This document shows positions 15,811 through 23,764 of a DNA stretch of 52,116 bases, piece by piece (the stretch's first letter is position 1; each line of letters opens with the position of its first letter). The translations under genes and the position numbers were made by a program. This stretch comes from Candidatus Gastranaerophilales bacterium (GTDB taxonomy: Bacteria; Cyanobacteriota; Vampirovibrionia; Gastranaerophilales; Gastranaerophilaceae): contig CALYDL010000015.1 in the NCBI GenBank assembly GCA_944325145.1, forward strand, positions 1-52,116, given 5' to 3'. The notes under the pieces were generated by a model that did not search any database, was not told the origin of the DNA, and saw only the letters and a list, made by a program, of their open reading frames with translations.

Positions 15811-15960
15811 CTTTTAAAATCATCTGTCCCCTCAGTTGTTCAGAGTCGCCGTTTCGCAAAGCTTATGATGATTAAAATTAAAAGATTAAATTAAAAAAAC
15901 AAACAATTGCTACACTTGGCTCCACTTCACCTTTCGGTAAAGACAGATGATTTTAAAAGT
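15811..15960. repeat. Perfect 18-bp inverted repeat bounding a 150-bp element
   Basis: CTTTTAAAATCATCTGTC (15811-15828) and its exact reverse complement (15943-15960) enclose 114 bp. Inside is a small ACC/GGT hairpin (CACCTTTCGGTA) and an A-rich centre. It could be the closing stem of a structured RNA or a miniature inverted-repeat element; no target-site duplication is obvious. Confidence 0.75.
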
Positions 15961-16011
15961 ATTGTTGATATTGGTAAAATATCATTGTTTTTAATGTGCG
16001 GTTGAATTTAA

Positions 16012-16041
16012 ACGCAACAAAATGTTCAATTTGTTGCGTTG
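16012..16041. repeat. 11-bp perfect hairpin
   Basis: AACGCAACAAA (16012-16022) pairs perfectly with TTTGTTGCGTT (16031-16041) around an 8-base loop. No T run follows, so it is not a plain terminator. Confidence 0.7.
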
Positions 16042-16156
16042 GGGCGAAAAGTATTGATATTATTGAATGAAAGGAAATGAAAAATTATAAAAAAGATGAA
16101 ATTTTATGTATTGAACAGTATTGAAAATAATGATAATATAAGGTTATAGAACTTGA

Positions 16157-16190
16157 ATGCAACATAATGAACATTATGGGGCATTTTTTA
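16157..16190 (+). terminator. Terminator-like hairpin without an upstream protein gene
   Basis: ATGC-AA-CATAATG pairs with CATTATG-GG-GCAT and is followed by six T residues on the plus strand. No plus-strand coding gene precedes it for over 1.4 kb, so it would end a non-coding transcript if it is used. Confidence 0.55.
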
Positions 16191-16207
16191 TGGGTAAAAA
16201 TAAGAAT

Positions 16208-16239
16208 AAAAAAATGCCTTGGAAAAACCAAGGCATTTT
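16208..16239 (-). terminator. Bidirectional terminator after pgk
   Basis: TGCCTTGG (16215-16222) and CCAAGGCA (16228-16235) are flanked by A and T runs, giving a terminator for pgk on the minus strand. Confidence 0.85.
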
Positions 16240-16255
16240 AATTATTAATTATTAA

Positions 16256-17452
16256 TTACTTATCATCCAATGCTGCAACGCCGGGGAGAACTTTACCTTC
16301 AATAAATTCTAATGAAGCACCGCCGCCTGTTGAAACATGGGTGAAATCTTCAGCTTTTGCAAATTTCTTAGCAGCAGAAACAGAATCACCACCGCCAATA
16401 ACAGATGTTGCACCGTTTTTGGTAGCTTCAACTATTGCTTCCAATACAGCTTTTGTGCCTTCTGCAAATTTGGGGTTTTCAAAAGCACCAACAGGGCCGT
16501 TCATTAAAATTGTTTTTGAATTTTTAAGAACTTCAGCGAATGCTTTTCTTGATTCAGGGCCTGCATCAACGCCTTCAAAACCATCAGGAATTTCATCAAT
16601 TTTAACAAATTTATTTGTGCCGTTGCCTGAAAAATCGTCAGTTGCTAAAACATCTGTTGCCATAACAAGTTTAACACCTTTATCAGCAGCTTTCTTTTCA
16701 ATTGCTTTTGCAACATCTAATTGGTCGTCTTCGCAAATTGAATTGCCGATTTTGCCGCCGTTTGCTTTAACAAATGTATAAGCCATGCCGCCGCCAATAA
16801 TTAAGTTATCAACTTTATCAATTAAGTTTTCTAAAACGCCGATTTTTGATGAAACTTTGGCACCGCCAACAACAGCTGTGAAAGGCCTTGTTGGGTTATC
16901 AAGTGCTTCAGATAAGCATCTGATTTCTTTTTCCATTAATAAGCCTGAAACTGCAGGTTTTAAAACTCTTGCTAATTTAGCGGTTGATGTATGGTTTCTG
17001 TGAGCTGCGCCAAATGCATCGTTTACATAGAAATCACCAAGTTCGGCAAGTTTGTTTGCAAAAGTCATATCATCATCTTTTGCTTCTTCTGCTTTATAGT
17101 ATCTAATATTTTCAAGAAGTGCGATTTGGCCGTCTTTTAAATCTTTTAACATTTCGGGTGCATCTTCAACATCAGGAATAAACATAACATCTTCACCCAA
17201 AAGTTTTGACATATATTTTGCAACGGGAGCAAGTGAAAATTCAGGATTCTTTTCGCCTTTTGGTCTTCCCAAGTGTGCCATTAAAATAATTTTTGCGCCT
17301 TTTTCTTTTAAGAAATTAAGGGTAGGTAAAATTGCTTGAATTCTTGTGTCATCTGTTACATTTTTGTTTTCATCCAAAGGAACGTTGATATCAACTCTGA
17401 CAAGAGCTTTTTTTCCTTTGATGTCGCCTAAATCTTTAATTGATTTTTTCAT
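16256..17452 (-). CDS. pgk: Phosphoglycerate kinase
   Basis: A 398-residue glycolytic enzyme that transfers phosphate between 1,3-bisphosphoglycerate and ADP. Diagnostic segments are KKALVRVDINVPLDENKNVT, ILMAHLGRPKGEKNP, VNDAFGAAHRNHTST, AVVGGAKVSSKIGVLENL, and near the end ATSVIGGGDSVSAAKKF and HVSTGGGASLEFIEGK. Length is standard. It has a good ribosome binding site (AAAAGGAG, 6 bases to ATG) and stands alone between two terminators; no other glycolytic gene is near. Confidence 0.97.
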   Translation of the reverse strand: MKKSIKDLGDIKGKKALVRVDINVPLDENKNVTDDTRIQAILPTLNFLKEKGAKIILMAHLGRPKGEKNPEFSLAPVAKYMSKLLGEDVMFIPDVEDAPEMLKDLKDGQIALLENIRYYKAEEAKDDDMTFANKLAELGDFYVNDAFGAAHRNHTSTAKLARVLKPAVSGLLMEKEIRCLSEALDNPTRPFTAVVGGAKVSSKIGVLENLIDKVDNLIIGGGMAYTFVKANGGKIGNSICEDDQLDVAKAIEKKAADKGVKLVMATDVLATDDFSGNGTNKFVKIDEIPDGFEGVDAGPESRKAFAEVLKNSKTILMNGPVGAFENPKFAEGTKAVLEAIVEATKNGATSVIGGGDSVSAAKKFAKAEDFTHVSTGGGASLEFIEGKVLPGVAALDDK

Positions 17453-17522
17453 TTTAAACTCCTTTTAAAAGATAAACTTTTTATAAGGCTATTTTACAAT
17501 GAAAAAAACTTTTTTAAAATAC

Positions 17523-17552
17523 AAAAAATCAGCCGAATTAAGGCTGATTTTA
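17523..17552 (-). terminator. Terminator after the 85-residue unknown gene
   Basis: AAAATCAGCC and GGCTGATTTT form a 10-bp stem with a 7-base loop, about 30 bp past the stop of 17582-17839 on the minus strand. Confidence 0.8.
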
Positions 17553-17581
17553 TTTTCACTTACACATTTTTTGGGACTTAC

Positions 17582-17839
17582 TTAGCTTTCATAATTTATT
17601 GTTGTTTTTGGAGTATCTTGATTTAATGTCATGCCAAGGCGCATTGTTTGATTGTGAATTTTGTCTATTTCAACTAAAACTTCGCCCGAAAAAACATTTT
17701 CGTTTTCTTTTAAGTACCCTAAAATAGGCTCCCAAAGGCCCGAAATTGCACTTTCAACGGTATTAACAGCAACTTCTGCGGTTTTTTGCCTGTTTTCAGG
17801 AATTACGTTAAAACCAAACGATTTAATGTTATTAAGCAT
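17582..17839 (-). CDS. Unknown 85-residue protein
   Basis: A small protein beginning MLNNIKSFGFNVIPENRQ, again with SFG close to the N-terminus. The central part (TAEVAVNTVESAISGLWEPI) is helical, and the C-terminus is polar (MTLNQDTPKTTINYES). No domain or membrane helix is recognised. An AAGGATAGAC segment upstream could be the ribosome binding site. The dedicated terminator downstream supports a real gene. Function unknown. Confidence 0.65.
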   Translation of the reverse strand: MLNNIKSFGFNVIPENRQKTAEVAVNTVESAISGLWEPILGYLKENENVFSGEVLVEIDKIHNQTMRLGMTLNQDTPKTTINYES

Positions 17840-18079
17840 TGTCTATCCTTCTTTATTTCAAGTTCTTATATAACTTGTATCGGCTTCACACAAATTATTC
17901 TTTAATAATAATTTCAGTTTTGTAAACATTATTAACATTGTCAAAAATGGCTAATATTCAATCCATATGGGGTTTTATAGCTTTTGTATAGTTTTGTAAC
18001 AAAATTGCTATATATTGAAATCATAAAATATATATCGTTTTTATATACATGTACCCAGAAAAGTTATAAGGAGTATGTT

Positions 18080-18385
18080 ATGTCAATAGATGCAATCGGT
18101 TCAGTTGGCGGTGGCTACTCAAGCTCATCTGTCGGCAGCGTTTCAAAAGTTAACAAAGAAGAATTTCAATTTGAAGACAACATTTTTGCTGCAGATTTTA
18201 ACGGCAGCGTAGGCTCTTCTAACGGTTTAGAAGAAACATCAGGAACATTAGCGAGCAACAATGAACCTTCGGGCAATTTGTTTGAAGAATCCGCAGGTCA
18301 ACTTGCAAGCAATGACATTAAAGATTTTAAATATGAAGAATCCGCAGGACAACTTGCAAGCGGTGGTTTGAATTTAGTGGCTTAA
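18080..18385 (+). CDS. Unknown 101-residue Ser/Gly/Asn-rich protein with short internal repeats
   Basis: The start at 18080 has a strong ribosome binding site (AAGGAG); the longer open frame upstream lacks one. The N-terminus is low-complexity (SVGGGYSSSSVGSVSK). The C-terminal half carries three related units: EETSGTLASNN, EESAGQLASND and EESAGQLASGG, the last two near-identical even at the DNA level (GAAGAATCCGCAGG). The sequence is acidic and likely disordered, with no signal peptide or known domain. It lies 64 bp upstream of a 48-residue membrane protein gene and probably shares its transcript. Confidence 0.75.
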   Translation: MSIDAIGSVGGGYSSSSVGSVSKVNKEEFQFEDNIFAADFNGSVGSSNGLEETSGTLASNNEPSGNLFEESAGQLASNDIKDFKYEESAGQLASGGLNLVA

Positions 18386-18449
18386 TATTTGGATAATGGA
18401 GTAGAAAAAGAAAAGAACTTAGGGTAAAACCTAAAAACGGGGTAGAAAA

Positions 18450-18596
18450 ATGAGCGAAATAAAAGTGGTAAATATTCTTCTCACAAGCTTATTATTAATG
18501 ACAATAGTAATGTTTTCCTGGACTTTCGTATATATCAACAAAATTCAAACGTCAAGTAATGTAAATATTCCGATTGTATCAGCATTTAACGCATAA
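18450..18596 (+). CDS. 48-residue single-pass membrane protein
   Basis: A short frame encodes MSEIKVVNILLTSLLLMTIV followed by MFSWTFVYINKIQTSSNVNI and a short tail ending in FNA. Residues 7-29 form one hydrophobic membrane helix; there is no Sec cleavage site. A GGGGTAGAAAA purine-rich segment precedes the ATG, and a clear terminator follows 33 bp after the stop. Both sides support a real small gene. Function unknown; the position suggests it works with the repeat protein at 18080. Confidence 0.65.
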   Translation: MSEIKVVNILLTSLLLMTIVMFSWTFVYINKIQTSSNVNIPIVSAFNA

Positions 18597-18627
18597 ACGA
18601 AATTCCAAAAAAGAAGAATCAAAAAAT

Positions 18628-18656
18628 TAAAACCGCCTGAAATATGGCGGTTTTTT
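18628..18656 (+). terminator. Terminator after the small membrane protein gene
   Basis: AAAACCGCC and GGCGGTTTT form a 9-bp stem with an 8-base loop, followed by T residues. It overlaps the stop of the converging HD-domain gene by two bases. Confidence 0.85.
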
Positions 18657-19506
18657 AAATTTTAAAATTACTCATATTTGATAAATCTTGCGAATAAAAT
18701 ATATTGTTAACAACATCTTGATTTAATCTTGTATCATTTTGCATGATGCTTCTTACTTGTTCGTTTGTAAAAGGCTTTTTATAAGGCCTTTCTTCGCCAA
18801 GGGCGCTATAAACATCTGCAACCGATAAAATTTGCGCCATTTCACTGTTTTGTTTTATGGGGCTTGAACATTCTGTATGATGAAGCCTTACCGCTTCAAC
18901 CGTTTTTGGGCTTAAATTTAGTGATTTTAAAACTTCTGCCCCAATTTCAGCATGCAAATCAACAATTTCTCTTTCATTCGCAGTTAATGCCGAAGGCTTA
19001 TTTAAAATTTCTTTCGGAATAAAAGCTTTGCCTATATCATGCAATAATGAAGCTTGCAAAAGGGCGGAATATTCATCCAAAGGCAAATTTGCACCTAATT
19101 CTTTTGCTTTATTATATGTAGATAAAAAATGTTCCTGAATTTTTCCTGTTACATTTTCAATTTCTACATTAGCTTCAAGCCCTTTTTGTGCCAAAATTTC
19201 GCTAATTCTCGGGTTAGAAGCCGCAGCTTTTTTGATTAGGCCTTCATTAATATATTTATTTAAATAAATTTTTGGTGCAACACGAACAAGGCAATCATCA
19301 ACGGCAGCTTCGATAGGGTTTCTTGCAGCAGTTTTAGAAACATTTGAATGAGTGAAATAATCATATTGGTTATTTATGGAAGCAGAATTTACCCCTTGGG
19401 TTTTTAGATAGCCCAAACCGGCTTTTTGCAAAGTATTAGGAGCCACATAACCCGCATTTTGCATGCCAAAATGATTTATGCCAATTGTATTTGAAACTTC
19501 ACTCAA
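18655..19506 (-). CDS. HD-domain phosphohydrolase-like protein lacking the GYP motif
   Basis: A 283-residue protein. The first ~140 residues are unrecognised. Residues 150-245 match an HD-GYP type domain: LLHDIGKAFIPKEILNKPSA (HD at 156-157), LHAEIGAEVL, VRLHHTE (His209-His210) and ILSVADVYSALGEERPYKK (Asp231). The usual HHExxDGxGYP stretch is replaced by HHTECSSPIKQNSE, so the GYP element involved in cyclic-di-GMP hydrolysis is missing while metal ligands remain. It may hydrolyse another nucleotide or act as a sensor. The start is TTG at 19506 with a weak upstream site. Confidence 0.82.
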   Translation of the reverse strand: MSEVSNTIGINHFGMQNAGYVAPNTLQKAGLGYLKTQGVNSASINNQYDYFTHSNVSKTAARNPIEAAVDDCLVRVAPKIYLNKYINEGLIKKAAASNPRISEILAQKGLEANVEIENVTGKIQEHFLSTYNKAKELGANLPLDEYSALLQASLLHDIGKAFIPKEILNKPSALTANEREIVDLHAEIGAEVLKSLNLSPKTVEAVRLHHTECSSPIKQNSEMAQILSVADVYSALGEERPYKKPFTNEQVRSIMQNDTRLNQDVVNNIFYSQDLSNMSNFKI

Positions 19507-19655
19507 CTTATACTAACCTAAAATACCGTTCTTCCTTACATATTAATAAAAGTAATTTGAAATACAATATTGCCAGCAAACCCATATATTTTACATTAAT
19601 TAACAAATTATTATTTTTTTGTTTATATATGGATAATTTTAAAGAACATAATGTA

Positions 19656-19664
19656 TGATATAAT
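19656..19664 (+). promoter_or_regulatory. Extended -10 promoter of the Bax-inhibitor-like gene
   Basis: TGATATAAT is an extended -10 element 28 bp before the ATG at 19693. No good -35 box is visible, as is usual with extended -10 promoters. Confidence 0.5.
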
Positions 19665-19692
19665 TATCAAATATTTAAGGAGAAAAAAGAAC

Positions 19693-20442
19693 ATGTCAAA
19701 CCCTGTACTTAATGAAGGAGCAATTGAGAATTTTAGAGCAAATGAAAGTGCATTTGAAGTTATGACAATTTCAGGAGTTGTTTTAAAAACAACATTTTTA
19801 TTTGCAATTCTTTTAACAACTGCTCTTTACACATTTTCACTTGTCTTAAACGGCTTTATGGATAAAGCTTCTATGCTTGGTATGGTTGGTGCCATTGGCG
19901 GTTTTATTGTTGCTATGGTAATTATTTTTGCAAGAAATTCAAAAATTTTAGCGCCTCTTACTATGCTTTATGCAGGTTTAGAAGGGCTTCTTATAGGCGG
20001 AATCAGCGCCTTATTTGCTGCAAAAAACGGTGTTGCAATCATTGGGCAAGCATCTCTTGCAACATTTGCAACTTTATTTGCAATGTTGTTTCTATATTCT
20101 GCAAGAATAATTAAATGTACTGAAAAATTTAAAAGCACAATTATAATAGGCACATTTGCAACTTTTGTTGTTTATGTTGTAACCTTCATTATGTCTTTAT
20201 TTAACCCTGCATCAAGTTCTCTTTTAATGGGTTCCAGCCCCGTTGGAATTGGGTTCAGCGTAATTGTATGTTTAATTGCGGCTTTTAACCTTATAATAGA
20301 TTTTCACATTATAGAAACTGCCAAAAATATGAACCTTGATAGAAGTTTTGAATGGTATGGCGGGTTTTCTTTAATGGTAACTTTAATTTGGCTATACATT
20401 GAATTTTTAAAGCTTTTATCCAAATTAAATTCAAGAAATTAA
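19693..20442 (+). CDS. Bax inhibitor-1/YccA-like membrane protein
   Basis: A 249-residue protein with about seven hydrophobic helices. It resembles the bacterial Bax inhibitor-1-like family: a short polar N-terminus (MSNPVLNEGAIENF), MTISGVVLKTTFLFAILL, APLTMLYAGLEGLLIGGISA, a Gly-rich IGFSVIVCLIAAFNLIIDF, and the C-terminal FEWYGGFSLMVTLIWLYIEF, with acidic residues in the last two helices as in pH-sensitive calcium-leak members. An AAGGAG site precedes ATG 19693; the frame is open further upstream, but that part overlaps the promoter. Physiological role uncertain. Confidence 0.88.
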   Translation: MSNPVLNEGAIENFRANESAFEVMTISGVVLKTTFLFAILLTTALYTFSLVLNGFMDKASMLGMVGAIGGFIVAMVIIFARNSKILAPLTMLYAGLEGLLIGGISALFAAKNGVAIIGQASLATFATLFAMLFLYSARIIKCTEKFKSTIIIGTFATFVVYVVTFIMSLFNPASSSLLMGSSPVGIGFSVIVCLIAAFNLIIDFHIIETAKNMNLDRSFEWYGGFSLMVTLIWLYIEFLKLLSKLNSRN

Positions 20443-20455
20443 ATATATCAATAGT

Positions 20456-20486
20456 AAAAAAGCTCCCTTCTTTAAGGGAGCTTTTA
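20456..20486. terminator. Bidirectional terminator between the Bax-inhibitor-like gene and aroF
   Basis: AAAGCTCCCTT (20459-20469) and AAGGGAGCTTT (20474-20484) form an 11-bp stem flanked by A and T runs, suited to both converging genes. Confidence 0.85.
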
Positions 20487-20501
20487 TTATGCTTTATTTT
20501 T

Positions 20502-21536
20502 TTAAGAATTTTTATTGTCGTAATCAATTCTTCCTATTAGTTTATTAAACCTTTTTGTAACATCGCGGAACATGTTCAAATCTAAGCTTTGAGCGCCATC
20601 TGAACTTGCATTATCAGGGTCATTATGAATTTCATACATAAGACCATGAGCACCTGCAATGAGTGCCGCTTTTCCCATAGGTTCAATTAAATATCTTCTG
20701 CCTGTGCCATGAGATGGGTCAACAATAATAGGCAAATGCGAATATTTTCTTAAAATAGGAACCGCTGCAATATCAAGCGTGTTTCTTGTGAAATCATTGT
20801 CATAACCTTTTATGCCACGTTCACAAAGAATTACATTCGGGTTGCCATTGTACATAATGTGTTCAGCTGCAAGCAAAAATTCTTTAATAGAAGCCGCAGG
20901 CCCTCTTTTTAACATAACGGGTTTTTTAATGTGGCCAAGAGCTTTTAATAATTTAAAGTTTTGCATATTTCTTGCACCAACTTGCAAAATATCAGCATAT
21001 TGGTTAACAAGCGGAATATCCATTGTATCCATAACTTCCGTTACAACAAGAAGCCCTGTTTGTCTTCTTGCTTCAGCCAAAAATTCAAGTCCTCTTTCTT
21101 CCAAGCCCTGAAAGTCATAGGGTGAAGTTCTTGGTTTAAAAGCACCGCCCCTTAAAAATTCGCAGCCCATTTCTTTTGCTGCTCTTGCAATTTCAAGAAG
21201 GCTTTCTATATCTTTTTCAACGGAACACGGCCCAACCATTAAAACAGGTTTTTCTTTTCCGCCGATTTTAACACCGTTTGAAAATTTAATAACCGTATCT
21301 TCGGGGTGTGCGGTTCTTGAAGCCAATTTATATGGTTCTTGAATAGATTTAACCGTTTTAACACCGTCAAAACCTGCTATAATTTGCGGGCTTAAAATTC
21401 TTTTATCGCCGATAGCGGCAATAACTTTTAGAATATCGCCATAGTTAATGTTCACTCTAAACCCATGTTTTTCAAGGTATTGAACTACTTTTTCAACCTC
21501 TTTGTCGGTTGCATTCGGCTCCATTACAACAATCAT
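20502..21536 (-). CDS. aroF: 3-deoxy-7-phosphoheptulonate (DAHP) synthase, type I-beta
   Basis: A 344-residue enzyme that condenses phosphoenolpyruvate and erythrose 4-phosphate, the first step to chorismate. The first ~70 residues (MIVVMEPNATDKEVEKVVQY) form the ferredoxin-like regulatory domain of Thermotoga/Bacillus-like enzymes, which usually mediates feedback inhibition by aromatic amino acids. The barrel shows VLMVGPCSVEK, LRGGAFKPRTSPYDFQG, ILQVGARNMQNF, PVMLKRGPAAS and IIVDPSHGTGRR, covering metal and substrate residues. No other shikimate gene is in the window. Confidence 0.95.
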   Translation of the reverse strand: MIVVMEPNATDKEVEKVVQYLEKHGFRVNINYGDILKVIAAIGDKRILSPQIIAGFDGVKTVKSIQEPYKLASRTAHPEDTVIKFSNGVKIGGKEKPVLMVGPCSVEKDIESLLEIARAAKEMGCEFLRGGAFKPRTSPYDFQGLEERGLEFLAEARRQTGLLVVTEVMDTMDIPLVNQYADILQVGARNMQNFKLLKALGHIKKPVMLKRGPAASIKEFLLAAEHIMYNGNPNVILCERGIKGYDNDFTRNTLDIAAVPILRKYSHLPIIVDPSHGTGRRYLIEPMGKAALIAGAHGLMYEIHNDPDNASSDGAQSLDLNMFRDVTKRFNKLIGRIDYDNKNS

Positions 21537-21611
21537 TTTTTCATATCCTCATTTAATAGCTACTATATGTACCTATTAAACCATGAAAAAATATTTTAAA
21601 AAACCAAAAGA

Positions 21612-23711
21612 TTAATCGTCATCTTCTTTATCATCATCGTCATCATCTTCTTTTGAAGATTCATCTGCATTTTGAAGATTTGATGTTTGATTTTGATTGT
21701 TTACAAACGAATTATTTAAGCCGTTTGAAGTATTTCCACTTGCAAGGCCAATGCCTGAAACAGATTTCATATAATCTTTCATGCCAAATGTTTCAGACCC
21801 TGGCAAAGGAACATTTGCAGGTTGATTTTGTTTATTATCTTTTGCATATTCACCCCTTCCCAATTTTTTGTTAACCAATGCAACAACTCTGCCTATAACA
21901 GGAGTCATTAAAACGGTTACCAAAAATCTTACGGTTAAAGTGAATACTGTTAATGATTTTGCTTTTGAAATATTGCCATATATTGCTTTTGCTTGTTTTT
22001 CAAAACCTGAAGCCGCCATTTTTGCAATATCGTCGTTTTCAATTATTTTTTCTTTTATGGCTCTTTGAACAATGTCATTATCTTTAAGCGCTTTAATTGC
22101 GTCTTTTAAGCCGTCAGAAACATTTTCCAAGCCGCCTGAAAGAAGTTCTGATGAATGTTTTTTAAGCGCATCAATATCTGCTTGGTCAAAGCCTTCATCA
22201 AGCGCAATTTGCAAAGATTCAACAATTTTTTTGTTTGCTTTGTTGTAAAGGTCTGCATCATTATGTTTCAAATAGCTTCTTAACAGATTTTCCATAGGTT
22301 TATCCGTATATTTATCAATTAAGAAAGCTGCGGTGGATGAAGCCGCTGTTACCATAACGTTATTAATCATTAAAGGAAGTTTTCTTTCTTCCTCGATTTT
22401 ATCTGATTTTGCAGTGTTGCTTACATAGAAATATGTAATTGCAAATGAAGCCAAATCTGACCATCTTGCAGACGGTTTTTCAAACCTTGCCGTTGTTTCA
22501 ACAAGTTTTTGACCCATTTTTCTTGGTGCAATCCAGCCAATGCCTTTTGCAATATGTTTATCAAAAATGCCGTTGTACAATTCTTTTAATCGTTTGAAGC
22601 CGGTTGATTTATCTTGTTTTTTAACAAGTTCAATTGTCTTTTTAACGCCTGATGCAAAATATTCGCTTGCTTCATCACCAATTTCTGATGCAATAGAACC
22701 TTTGAATGAAGGATTATTATTTAAAGAAGAATTATTTTGGGCATTTCCTGTAAATGAAGGGTTATTGTTATTTTGAACTTTTTGACCGTTAAATGCAGTT
22801 TGTACAGGATGTACATTATTTGCATTCATTCTGATTGAATTCATAATTGTCATTTTATTCATCGGGTTTTCAACAGGGTTTTTCTTTGGTGTTTTATCTT
22901 TTTTGTCTTTACCAAAAAGCAGTTTTAAGATATACGGTGTAAGCGCAATTGTAAGAGCTGCCTTCATTGGCGAAACACCAAGGTCGGGGAGTTTTTTATA
23001 TGTTGTTTTGAAGGCATCACCAAGTGTGCTTTTTAATTTTGTGCCGTTTGCAAGAGTGACAAGTTCTTCATTTTTAAGAGCATCAACATAGTTCATATCT
23101 TTTATATATTTTGTGGGGTCTTTTGAATCTATACTTTTTACAACTTTATTTACCGCAGATGAAAACGGCCCTAAAATAAGGTTTGATAAGCCAAAACCAA
23201 TAAAAGCGGAAACAGAGTTTTTGGTAGCTGACATTTGTTTGTCTTCCATTTCAGCCCCAGGCATTGCCAAAACGCAAACAGGCTTCAACATGCCGGCAAC
23301 AACAAGTGCTGTTAAGGCTTCATAAAAAGTTTCGTTTTTATCTACACTTTTTAAAACGCTCTTAAACCAGTTAGCGCCGCCCATTTTATCTGCCCATTTT
23401 GGAATATCTTCCATAGCGCCCTTATTAATTGCTTCTGTTGCAATACCTTTTACCATTTCGGCGGTTGTTTTTATAACTTTTTCTTTTCCCGTAAATGAAG
23501 GTGAAGTTTTTGGCGTTTTATTGAGAACTAAATTATCTGCCTGAAAAAGTTCAGACCCGCCTATGCTTACACGCTCTGCGGGTCTGAAATCGTTATTTAA
23601 TTTTGTATTATGTTTGCTTGCTGCATTTTCGTGTACTCTATGCCTCTCAAGGTTCAAAGCACCGCCATGCATTGTTGTATTATTCGGTAGTATCATATCA
23701 TTAACTCTCAT
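21612..23711 (-). CDS. Large unknown membrane protein with three SFxG motifs and an Asp-rich tail
   Basis: A 699-residue protein without a recognised domain. Hydrophobic stretches include ALTALVVAGMLKPVCVLAMP, FIGFGLSNLILGPFSSAV, ALTIALTPYILKLLFG, VMVTAASSTAAFLI and FLVTVLMTPVIGRVVALV, so it is likely membrane bound. The motif SFTGKEK occurs at about residues 72-78, and NPSFTGN and NPSFKGS lie close together in a Asn-rich linker near 315-340. The C-terminus is a run of Asp/Lys (DDDDDDKEDDD). No signal peptide is seen. It stands alone between aroF and the GshB-like gene. A related general layout is seen in 43488-44867, without clear sequence identity. Confidence 0.8.
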   Translation of the reverse strand: MRVNDMILPNNTTMHGGALNLERHRVHENAASKHNTKLNNDFRPAERVSIGGSELFQADNLVLNKTPKTSPSFTGKEKVIKTTAEMVKGIATEAINKGAMEDIPKWADKMGGANWFKSVLKSVDKNETFYEALTALVVAGMLKPVCVLAMPGAEMEDKQMSATKNSVSAFIGFGLSNLILGPFSSAVNKVVKSIDSKDPTKYIKDMNYVDALKNEELVTLANGTKLKSTLGDAFKTTYKKLPDLGVSPMKAALTIALTPYILKLLFGKDKKDKTPKKNPVENPMNKMTIMNSIRMNANNVHPVQTAFNGQKVQNNNNPSFTGNAQNNSSLNNNPSFKGSIASEIGDEASEYFASGVKKTIELVKKQDKSTGFKRLKELYNGIFDKHIAKGIGWIAPRKMGQKLVETTARFEKPSARWSDLASFAITYFYVSNTAKSDKIEEERKLPLMINNVMVTAASSTAAFLIDKYTDKPMENLLRSYLKHNDADLYNKANKKIVESLQIALDEGFDQADIDALKKHSSELLSGGLENVSDGLKDAIKALKDNDIVQRAIKEKIIENDDIAKMAASGFEKQAKAIYGNISKAKSLTVFTLTVRFLVTVLMTPVIGRVVALVNKKLGRGEYAKDNKQNQPANVPLPGSETFGMKDYMKSVSGIGLASGNTSNGLNNSFVNNQNQTSNLQNADESSKEDDDDDDKEDDD

Positions 23712-23764
23712 GGTACTTATTTAAAACATGTGAAAAATTTTTTTTGCGCTTTTTTAAAAAATTT

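Larger units (their letters stand above)
15664..16255. other. 592-bp gene-free region rich in inverted repeats
   Basis: No convincing protein gene is present on either strand. The stretch holds four separate inverted repeats, annotated individually (15713-15765, 15811-15960, 16012-16041, 16157-16190) and the pgk terminator (16208-16239). The hairpin at 16157-16190 ends in a T run on the plus strand although no plus-strand protein gene lies upstream of it. This hints at a non-coding transcript. Confidence 0.6.

Noticed and set aside
15811-15960. 6S RNA gene
   Set aside because: Only the 18-bp ends pair; the interior lacks the continuous rod with a central bubble expected of 6S RNA. Kept as an unassigned structured element.
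15664-16255. RNase P RNA or tmRNA
   Set aside because: I could not find the conserved GAGGAAAGTC-like core of RNase P RNA or a tRNA-like end with a T-arm for tmRNA.
21612-21660. GAC/GAT triplet repeat as a microsatellite of interest
   Set aside because: It simply encodes the Asp-rich tail of the 699-residue protein; no perfect long tandem array is present.
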